From positions 119,138 through 166,708 of the forward strand of contig NZ_JAQSDN010000054.1 in NCBI RefSeq assembly GCF_029945925.1: DNA of 47,571 nucleotides, given 5' to 3'. The first letter of the stretch is position 1. Every line of letters starts with the position of its first letter. Both the position numbers and the translations under genes were made by a program. The notes below the pieces were generated by a model. The model saw only the letters and a program-made list of their open reading frames with translations. It did not search any database and was not told the origin of the DNA. Positions 41,530 through 47,571 of the stretch are shown piece by piece. This DNA is from Polaromonas sp. Its GTDB lineage: Bacteria; Pseudomonadota; Gammaproteobacteria; Burkholderiales; Burkholderiaceae_C.

Positions 41530-41563
41530 GTTGCCAGGCGCGCTTCCTGCGCCTGCGTTGCCA

Positions 41564-41597
41564 CAAAAAAAGCCACCCGGTCGGGTGGCTTTTTTTG
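41564..41597. terminator. Strong bidirectional intrinsic terminator
   Basis: AGCCACCCG at 41571-41579 pairs perfectly with CGGGTGGCT at 41582-41590 around a 2-base loop, flanked by a run of A on the left and T on the right. It serves the convergent membrane protein and pckG genes. Confidence 0.93.
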
Positions 41598-41673
41598 CGT
41601 CCGGGCGGCTTGCCCACAACGCCCGGGGTGCAACGCAGATCATGCGCCGCGCCCAGACTCTTCCAGGGGCCGG

Positions 41674-43536
41674 TCAGGCCGCCAGACGGCGCTCAATCGC
41701 GGCTTTGGTCTCCCCCAGCTCTTTCGGCAGGTGATGTTCGAGTTGCTTGAACAGGTCGGCGTGCAGTTTCAGCTCTTCGGTCCAGGCCGCCTTGTCGATG
41801 CTGGTCACGGTGTTGAACTGCTGGGCGCTGAAGTCCAGGCCGGTCCAGTTGATTTCGGCGTATTGCGGCGCAATGCCGAAAATGGTGTCCTGGCCCTGGG
41901 CCTGGTCTTCGAGGCGGTCGATCATCCACTTGAGCACGCGCATGTTCTCGCCGTACCCCGGCCAGACAAACTTGCCGGCATCGTCCTTGCGGAACCAGTT
42001 CACGCAGAAGATCTTGGGCAGGGTGTGGCCCAGGCTTTCGAGCTTGTGCTCCATGTCCAGCCAGTGCTGGAAGTAGTCGCTCATGTTGTAGCCGCAGAAA
42101 GGCAGCATGGCAAACGGGTCGCGGCGCACGACACCCATCTGGCCGACGGCGGCGGCCGTGGTTTCCGAGCCCATCGTGGCGGCCATGTAAACCCCTTCCA
42201 TCCAGCTACGGGCCTCGGTGACCAGCGGCACGGTGGTGGAGCGGCGGCCACCGAAGATGAAGGCGTCAATCGCCACGCCGTCCGGGTTGTCCCATTCCGG
42301 GTCGAGCGCCGGGTTGTTGATCGCCGCCACCGTGAAACGGGCGTTGGGGTGCGCGGCCTTGGCACCGGTTTCTTTCGCGATCTGTGGCGTCCAGTCCTTG
42401 CCTTGCCAGTCGATCAGGTGGGCCGGCAGGCTGCCGCCGTCTTTTTCCATGCCTTCCCACCACACGTCGCCGTCGTCCGTCAGCGCCACATTGGTGAAGA
42501 TGACGTTCTTGTCCAGGCTCGCCATGCAGTTCGGGTTGGTGTGGAAGTTGGTTCCGGGGGCCACGCCAAAGTAGCCCGCTTCCGGATTGATGGCGTACAT
42601 CCTGCCGTCGGCATGGGGTTTGATCCAGGCGATGTCGTCGCCAATCGTGGTGACCTTCCAGCCGTCAAAGCCGGCGGGCGGCACCAGCATCGAGAAGTTG
42701 GTCTTGCCGCAGGCGCTCGGGAACGCCGCTGCCACGTGGTATTTCTTGCCCTGGGGGTTGGTCACGCCCAGGATCAGCATGTGCTCGGCCAGCCAGCCTT
42801 GGTCGCGGCCCATGTTCGAGGCAATCCGCAGCGCAAAACATTTCTTGCCCAGCAGCGCGTTGCCGCCGTAGCCCGAGCCGTAAGACCAGATTTCCCGCGT
42901 CTCCGGGTAATGCACGATGTACTTGGTCTTGTTGCAGGGCCAGCTCACGTCCTTCTGCCCTTCGGCCAGCGGTGCGCCCACGGTGTGCACGCAGGGCACG
43001 AACGCGCCGTCGACGCCGAGCACGTCGAACACCGCCTTGCCCATGCGCGTCATGATTTTCTGGTTCACCGCCACATAGGCGCTGTCGGTCAGTTCAATGC
43101 CAATGTGGGCGATGTGCGATCCCAGCGGACCCATGCTGAAGGGCACCACATACATGGTGCGGCCCTTCATGCAGCCGTCAAACAGCGGCTGCAGCGTGCT
43201 GCGCATTTCGGCCGGGGCCATCCAGTTGTTGGTCGGGCCGGCGTTTTCCTTGTCGGCCGAGCAGATGTAGGTGCGGTCTTCCACGCGTGCGACATCGCTC
43301 GGGTCGGAACAGGCCAGGAAGCTGTTCGGCCGCTTGGCTTCGTTGAGCTTTTTGAAGGTGCCGGCGTCGACCAGTTGCTGGCACAGGCGCTGGTACTCGG
43401 CATCGCTGCCGTCGCACCAGTACACGTTGTCCGGTTTGCACAGTGCAGCCATGTCGGCCACCCAGGCAATGAGCCTGGCGTTCTTGACATAACCGGGTGT
43501 GTTCAGGTTCAGCCCTTGCATCGCGGGGTGGTTCAT
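41674..43536 (-). CDS. pckG: Phosphoenolpyruvate carboxykinase (GTP)
   Basis: Converts oxaloacetate and GTP to phosphoenolpyruvate, GDP and CO2 for gluconeogenesis; 620 residues, full length. The kinase P-loop [15 protein letters not shown] contains the reactive cysteine of the GTP-dependent family; [45 protein letters not shown] and [17 protein letters not shown] are further signatures. This class is distinct from ATP-dependent PckA. A short upstream gap with the A+T-rich stretch after 43720 probably holds the promoter. It stands alone between a terminator and the LPS region. Confidence 0.96.
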   Translation of the reverse strand: MNHPAMQGLNLNTPGYVKNARLIAWVADMAALCKPDNVYWCDGSDAEYQRLCQQLVDAGTFKKLNEAKRPNSFLACSDPSDVARVEDRTYICSADKENAGPTNNWMAPAEMRSTLQPLFDGCMKGRTMYVVPFSMGPLGSHIAHIGIELTDSAYVAVNQKIMTRMGKAVFDVLGVDGAFVPCVHTVGAPLAEGQKDVSWPCNKTKYIVHYPETREIWSYGSGYGGNALLGKKCFALRIASNMGRDQGWLAEHMLILGVTNPQGKKYHVAAAFPSACGKTNFSMLVPPAGFDGWKVTTIGDDIAWIKPHADGRMYAINPEAGYFGVAPGTNFHTNPNCMASLDKNVIFTNVALTDDGDVWWEGMEKDGGSLPAHLIDWQGKDWTPQIAKETGAKAAHPNARFTVAAINNPALDPEWDNPDGVAIDAFIFGGRRSTTVPLVTEARSWMEGVYMAATMGSETTAAAVGQMGVVRRDPFAMLPFCGYNMSDYFQHWLDMEHKLESLGHTLPKIFCVNWFRKDDAGKFVWPGYGENMRVLKWMIDRLEDQAQGQDTIFGIAPQYAEINWTGLDFSAQQFNTVTSIDKAAWTEELKLHADLFKQLEHHLPKELGETKAAIERRLAA

Positions 43537-44046
43537 CGAAAAGCTCCAAAGTTAAAAAGCGTCATTTCGGAAAACGCCGGGGAGACAGCAGGGCTGTGGC
43601 CGCGAGGCGTTTACCGAAATAAGGCTTGCGGGCGCGCATCACGCAAGGCTTCGACCAGCCGGACAGAAGGCAAGGCCTGCGATCGGCAAGTCCTGGTCTG
43701 CAGGCGGGCCACAGTCTGGATGTACTGTGGGGTTAAAGTCTAAAAGGCAGTTTGTGGCGTGCTTTTCAGGCTTCCACGGGCCTGCCGGAAAAGCCATTTT
43801 AAGAACATCGGCATGGGTTACATGGGCGTTACAGGCAAAAGATATGCAGAACCTGCATGACTTTATGCATATCAACCGGAAGGGTTCGAGCAGTCGTGAC
43901 CTGGAGGCGCTGAATGCAGTCGCTGAGGTGTTGCTTGGGCCCGCCGGAAAAACACGGGCTCGGGCATGCCGGCGCGCTACGCCGGTGGTGCCGCCTGTGG
44001 TATCTGTGCCTGCCCGGCGGAGAGGGCCGCAAGACAGGACGGAAGG
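43537..44046. other. Intergenic stretch upstream of pckG
   Basis: About 510 bp with no gene I can support. A plus-strand frame from 43727 is open across part of it and into the antisense of the glycosyltransferase gene, but its composition past 43950 is Arg/Pro-rich in the manner of a shadow frame. The segment 43840-43870 contains ATGCAGAACCTGCAT and TTATGCATAT palindromes that may be regulatory for pckG. G+C content falls here relative to the preceding genes. Confidence 0.4.
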
Positions 44047-45174
44047 TCAGCGACGAGGTTCGTCGTACAGCAGCAAGATCTTTTCAGCAATTTCCTGCGG
44101 GGGCGCGTCGTTGATGTCGGCCGAAGTCGAGCAGATGGCCATGGTCGCCGGACGCGATGGCAGTCTCCATTGAGGCCGGATGGCAGAGCTGAAAAGACCA
44201 ATCAGGGGTGCCTGGGTGGTCGCCGCAAGGTGCATCAGGCCTCCGTCTGCACAAACAGCGACCCGCGAGGCTGCCAGAAGGCAATGGCTTTGCTCAAGCG
44301 AGCTTTTGCCCACGTAGTTGTGCACGTGCGCTGAATCACCAAACTCCCGTTCTATCTGTCCCGCTTCAGCCATGCCGTTATCGCCGCCGACGAGAAGGAA
44401 GTCACGTTTTCCCCGCCGCATCAATTGCTTCATCACTTCGGGCCAGCGTGTATAGGTGCGCAACGGGTCTACACCTCCGACCGAGAGCGCAATGGCTTGC
44501 TCCAGTTGTGAGGTCTGCTGTTCCAGACCGGCAGAAGCCTCGCAGGGTTTGAGCTTCTGGCAGGCATGCTGTGAAAACTCGGCGGGGCTCAGTTCTAGTC
44601 CCAGCAAGTCGGCCAGACGCTGGGTTGCGTAGCCGGACCTGTCAAAATTGGGCCCTGTGAAATCCTCTAGGATAGACGCCCAGGGCAATCCGCGAAAATA
44701 TCGGGTCTTGGGCTGAAGGGACCGCCGTTTGTGGCTCAGAACAATCACAAAGTCGTAAGGTACACCGGCCACCACAGAAACGTCGCCGGTGACGGTTGCA
44801 AGCCAGGGATCACCGTGAAACAGGCGGGCAAGGGCCTTGTCGGTCAACAGATCCATGCTGAACCCTTGCGCATGCAGAAGAGACCGCGGCGCCAGATCCA
44901 TCAAGGCGTCGCCTATCTGCCCTTCGCCAAAGTAAAGCCAAAGCCCGCGTTTGCCGATATTCTCCAGCGAGTTGATCTTGAATTTCGCCTGGCCCGACAG
45001 CCTGAAAACCAGGCGCCTTCTCAAGGCCCTCCACCCGAGTTTTCTGTAACCTGCTTCGGCTATGTATTCCTGTGAAGAGGCGGTGCTGACGGGCTTTTTC
45101 AATGGAGGCGTTGTCGTTGCAATGGCCGCCTGCTTCAGTCGACCGTCGAGCGCAGAAAGAAGCTTCGAGAGCAT
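44047..45174 (-). CDS. Family 9 glycosyltransferase (heptosyltransferase-like)
   Basis: 375 residues from ATG 45174 (MLSKLLSALDGR), which starts 4 bases after the O-antigen ligase stop. The N-terminal WLYFGEGQIGDALMDLAPRSLL corresponds to the GDxxLxTP region of ADP-heptose transferases, and the C-terminal VAVCADGGLMHLAATTQAPLIGLFS is the donor-binding D-G-x-M-H-L-A motif. ALSVGGVDPLRTYTRWP matches the usual GARWPTKRWP-like block, degraded. It probably adds a sugar to lipopolysaccharide core on the cytoplasmic face. It is translationally close-coupled to the ligase gene. Codon use is more A+T-rich than in pckG. Confidence 0.82.
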   Translation of the reverse strand: MLSKLLSALDGRLKQAAIATTTPPLKKPVSTASSQEYIAEAGYRKLGWRALRRRLVFRLSGQAKFKINSLENIGKRGLWLYFGEGQIGDALMDLAPRSLLHAQGFSMDLLTDKALARLFHGDPWLATVTGDVSVVAGVPYDFVIVLSHKRRSLQPKTRYFRGLPWASILEDFTGPNFDRSGYATQRLADLLGLELSPAEFSQHACQKLKPCEASAGLEQQTSQLEQAIALSVGGVDPLRTYTRWPEVMKQLMRRGKRDFLLVGGDNGMAEAGQIEREFGDSAHVHNYVGKSSLEQSHCLLAASRVAVCADGGLMHLAATTQAPLIGLFSSAIRPQWRLPSRPATMAICSTSADINDAPPQEIAEKILLLYDEPRR

Positions 45175-45178
45175 GAAT

Positions 45179-46414
45179 TCAAGCCGTGGCGTTGTCGGAT
45201 GGGCGAAGATTGGCCAGGCACGCCAGCAGAACAAAAGTCCAGCCCTCCGATTCGTTGTTCAGCGAGGAGTCTGTAGCGGCGCTGATCAGGAAAATGACGA
45301 GCCCCAGGCTCACCACACCTTTGAGCCACGGGTCCTGACGCCCGGCCTGTCGATAGATTTCACGAACCAGAAGCGTGAACAGGAGCAGCGCAAGCAGGCC
45401 GTGCTGGGACAAGAGGGTCAGGTACTCGTTATGGGCATGTTTGTGCGTTTCGGCGCGCAGGGGGTTGTCGGGCCGGACGAGACTTTCACGAAACGCACCC
45501 GGCCCCTTGCCGAACAGGGGTGCTTCGATGAACAGCTTCACGCTCATTTTCCAATAATGAAGCCGAATTCCTCCACTTGTCCTGACATCTGAATCCGTCA
45601 TGTAATTGCGGGCTTCTTGCGCGACAGAGCTTACCCGCGCGTGGATTTTTTCTGAAAACTGGTACGCGAAGATGCTGGACGCAAAGATGACAACCACCAG
45701 AAAGATTCGGAGGCGCAGGTTGGCGATGTAGCTGATGGCCAGTAGCAGGCTGACGGCCAGCAAGGCAATTAACGCCGTTCGTCCGTGGATGAAAAACACG
45801 ATGTTGACCAGGCAGATTGCTGCGACAGGGAGGAGTAGCCACGCCAGCTTGCGGCGGCCAATGACCGAGAGGATACAAATGGCAAACAACATCGCGGCAT
45901 GGAAGCCGTGAACAATATGGTTGCGCCAATAAACCCGCGTTTCTGCGCTGTAGCCAACGTTTTCAAACCGGGATAAATTGAGCGACAAAAATCTTGCCAC
46001 CCCTGTTCCATCCAGCATTGTTGGCAACAGCAGGATGAATACGCCACAGCCATAGGCCGCGATCATTCTTTGCGCCCACTTGCCGTCGCGGTAGATCATC
46101 AAAAATACCGGAATCAGCAAGAGTTTTCGATATTTCTTCACATCGTGGATGGCCAGTTCCATCGGTGCGTGTGTATAGAGCAAGCCCACTGCGATATAGG
46201 CGAAAAGCAGAATGGCTAGCAGCGCGATGTTTTCCCGGCAAGCAGCGATGAAGTGCTTATAGTGAGTCGGTGAAGCAAGCAGGCAGGCAAGCATTCCCAC
46301 CAGCCCGATGTAAAAAAATGCATGCGACCAAGGAATGCCGAAAAGCATGACCAAGCCAAACCAGGCGGCCTTGGGGTAGGCGAAATCGGAGACTCTCTGA
46401 AGGATCTGGTTCAT
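45179..46414 (-). CDS. O-antigen ligase-like membrane protein (WaaL/Wzy_C family)
   Basis: 411 residues with about 11-12 hydrophobic segments. The family marker FIHGRTALIALLAVSLLLA is followed by a large loop (about residues 265-335), RTSGGIRLHYWKMSVKLFIEAPLFGKGPGAFRESL and the conserved HKHAHNEYLTLLSQHGLLALLLF block containing the catalytic His. It joins O-polysaccharide to lipid A-core, or polymerises it, at the periplasmic face. It diverges from a methyltransferase gene across 69 bp and precedes the family 9 glycosyltransferase. Confidence 0.85.
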   Translation of the reverse strand: MNQILQRVSDFAYPKAAWFGLVMLFGIPWSHAFFYIGLVGMLACLLASPTHYKHFIAACRENIALLAILLFAYIAVGLLYTHAPMELAIHDVKKYRKLLLIPVFLMIYRDGKWAQRMIAAYGCGVFILLLPTMLDGTGVARFLSLNLSRFENVGYSAETRVYWRNHIVHGFHAAMLFAICILSVIGRRKLAWLLLPVAAICLVNIVFFIHGRTALIALLAVSLLLAISYIANLRLRIFLVVVIFASSIFAYQFSEKIHARVSSVAQEARNYMTDSDVRTSGGIRLHYWKMSVKLFIEAPLFGKGPGAFRESLVRPDNPLRAETHKHAHNEYLTLLSQHGLLALLLFTLLVREIYRQAGRQDPWLKGVVSLGLVIFLISAATDSSLNNESEGWTFVLLACLANLRPSDNATA

Positions 46415-46483
46415 CGTGTGAATTTGGCTGGTCTGGCCGGTTGAATGGGGTGTCCGTGAGCGGGTCTGGTATCCTTCGCGCGC

Positions 46484-47176
46484 ATGAAAGAGTCAAGTAA
46501 AACTATAAATATTCGCGGACTCGCGCCCCTTCAGGAATTCCTGCAAGGGCGCGTGATTGACATTGGTGCGGGCAACGACTTGATCTGCCCTTCGGCCGAG
46601 GGCTTTGATGTTTCGCAGGGTGATGCAAACTATATTACGAAATTCAGGCCCGTCGGCGCTTACGACGCCGTTTGCAGTTCGCATTGCCTCGAGCATATGT
46701 TCAATGCAGTTCATGCCCTTACTGAATGGTGGGCCTTGGTCAAGCCCGGCGGCTATCTTTTGCTGACGGTGCCAGATGAAGACCTGTACGAGCAGGGATT
46801 TTTCCCAAGCCGCTTCAATCCTGATCATAAGATGACCTTCAGGTTGCGAAAGCCACAGTCCTGGAGCCCGGTATCCCATGAGCTTGAGAGCATGGTCTCG
46901 TCATTGCCCGGAGCCCGGATTGTCTCCGCCGAGTTGCAGAGCGATAACTATGATTTTTCCATCCAGTTCAAATTCGGCGACCGCGTCGGTAGCAGCAAAC
47001 TGTTGAACAGGATTTACTTGAAGCTGGAGAGAAAGCTGGGATATGACCAAGGCATCGTCAACACGCTAAGGCGCCGTCTGTTCCTGGCGGGGGTGCCCGT
47101 GGATCAGACTCACGGCAACGTGCTGGCCCAGATTCAGATTGTGGCTCAGAAGGTGGATGGTTCATCCCGTCCTTGA
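46484..47176 (+). CDS. Class I SAM-dependent methyltransferase
   Basis: 230 residues. VIDIGAGNDLICPSAEGFDVSQGDANYI (24-51) holds a shortened SAM-binding motif; YDAVCSSHCLEHMFNAVHALTEWWALVKPGGYLLLTVPDEDLYEQG is the Methyltransf_11 post-I region with the LEH motif. The substrate is unknown; next to LPS genes it may modify a sugar or polysaccharide terminus. Codon use is notably A+T-richer than in the central window (for example AAAACTATAAATATTCG at the start), which suggests horizontal transfer along with its neighbours. Confidence 0.82.
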   Translation: MKESSKTINIRGLAPLQEFLQGRVIDIGAGNDLICPSAEGFDVSQGDANYITKFRPVGAYDAVCSSHCLEHMFNAVHALTEWWALVKPGGYLLLTVPDEDLYEQGFFPSRFNPDHKMTFRLRKPQSWSPVSHELESMVSSLPGARIVSAELQSDNYDFSIQFKFGDRVGSSKLLNRIYLKLERKLGYDQGIVNTLRRRLFLAGVPVDQTHGNVLAQIQIVAQKVDGSSRP

Positions 47177-47280
47177 CGGCCTGAGCCTCCGGCCATGTAT
47201 CCAAGAAGGATTCGAGGCCGATTGCCTGGATGGGAGAGAGCGTGCCCTTCAGTTCACTGCGGCGGGCATCATCCAATGGC

Positions 47281-47448
47281 TCAAGCCATGTAAATGGCGA
47301 TAAAGGCCAGCAGGAACATCAAGACGGCGCCAGCAACGGGCAGCACGATGGGCATCAGCGGCACAATGGCTTCTACGGCGTCCTGTTCCTGGGCGGGCGT
47401 GGGGCTGCTGTGGGCGGCGTTGGTGGAGCGATCAGCGGGGCTTGACAT
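47281..47448 (-). CDS. Small single-pass membrane protein (55 residues)
   Basis: MSSPADRSTNAAHSSPTPA, then a hydrophobic helix LMPIVLPVAGAVLMFLLAFIAIYMA at the C-terminus. AGGA lies 7 bases before the ATG. The reading frame is complete and has high third-position G+C, unlike the complementary strand. Tail-anchored topology is likely. No family recognised. It converges with the methyltransferase gene; the 104 bp between their stops hold nothing certain, and the last 120 bp of the window show no complete gene. Confidence 0.6.
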   Translation of the reverse strand: MSSPADRSTNAAHSSPTPAQEQDAVEAIVPLMPIVLPVAGAVLMFLLAFIAIYMA

Positions 47449-47571
47449 GGTGGTTCCTGCAAACGGGGGAAAGTAAGTTGCACGATTTTACCTTTTTGGC
47501 CCGGACGGCCGCAAGCCGCAGCCTTGTCCAACGAGGTATGAGCCTGAAGGAGGCGCGTATTTCCAACGAAA

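Noticed and set aside
41731..43743. 670-codon plus-strand open frame opposite pckG
   Set aside because: Shadow frame; pckG is identified with near certainty on the minus strand.
43727..44173. 148-codon plus-strand frame between pckG and the glycosyltransferase
   Set aside because: The second half is antisense to the glycosyltransferase and Arg/Pro-rich; the first half has no ribosome site or recognisable domain. A gene remnant is possible but not supportable.
47058..47276. 72-codon minus-strand frame overlapping the end of the methyltransferase gene
   Set aside because: It begins plausibly (MDDARRSELKGTLSPIQAIG) but half of it is antisense to the methyltransferase C-terminus, and no homologue is recognised.
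47538..47571. Possible start of a gene (MSLKEARISNE) running off the window
   Set aside because: Only 11 codons, with GAGG too close to the ATG; cannot be judged without the following sequence.
1..47571. CRISPR array, tRNA, rRNA, insertion sequence or phage
   Set aside because: No regularly spaced direct repeats, no cloverleaf or rRNA-like stretches, and no transposase, integrase or phage structural genes were found.

Overview
The window is about 47.6 kb of high-G+C bacterial chromosome. Gene content, the mnmG-rsmG-lysE-parA-hydrolase-parB order, and several families of short palindromic intergenic repeats point to the Burkholderiales, family Comamonadaceae (Polaromonas/Rhodoferax/Variovorax-like). 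That assignment rests on recognition of proteins and repeats, not on a database search. No rRNA, tRNA, CRISPR array, insertion sequence or prophage was seen.

Layout. (1) 284-6680: a branched-chain/aromatic-type ABC importer (periplasmic binding protein, LivH, LivM, LivG, LivF) followed by an aldehyde dehydrogenase of the salicylaldehyde/vanillin type, one co-directional unit probably serving uptake and oxidation of an aromatic or amino-acid-like compound. (2) 7017-7928: a YkgJ-type cysteine-cluster protein and an NAD(P)H-dependent FMN reductase on the minus strand. (3) 8258-14098: the chromosome maintenance block mnmG-rsmG-lysE-parA-hydrolase-parB, with two perfect and one near-perfect parS site inside mnmG and rsmG, so the centromere for the ParAB system lies within tRNA/rRNA modification genes. 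(4) 14138-22744: patatin-like lipase, D-lactate dehydrogenase-type flavoenzyme, EF-hand protein, cobalamin adenosyltransferase, hotdog thioesterase, AsmA-like protein, coiled-coil protein and uracil permease. (5) 22846-26752: a compact minus-strand cluster of an NPPY-type methyltransferase, a PurD-like ATP-grasp ligase and a heme-oxygenase-like diiron (HDO) protein. This is the best candidate in the window for an undescribed biosynthetic system. (6) 26978-28676: TetR regulator, 37-residue membrane protein and alpha/beta hydrolase, with two matching 18-bp operator-like palindromes. (7) 28855-41529: EF-hand protein, acetoacetyl-CoA synthetase, EamA exporter, flavin reductase, M14-type peptidase, a second TetR regulator, a CHASE/PAS histidine kinase, metallophosphoesterase, LysR regulator and membrane protein. 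(8) 41674-47448: GTP-dependent PEP carboxykinase, then a lipopolysaccharide region (family 9 glycosyltransferase, O-antigen ligase, methyltransferase) with visibly more A+T-rich codon use, and a 55-residue membrane protein.

A dispersed element of about 57 bp (here called element A; core GCTATT-N-AATAGC followed by GCGC and GGGCT blocks) occurs at least eight times, with a strong ninth match. Most copies lie at gene 3' ends, where several supply the stop codon; one lies in frame inside acetoacetyl-CoA synthetase, and the ninth encodes much of a signal peptide. Other structured repeats are a 165-bp element with long terminal inverted repeats, a multi-hairpin element before livH, and an inverted pair between livH and livM.
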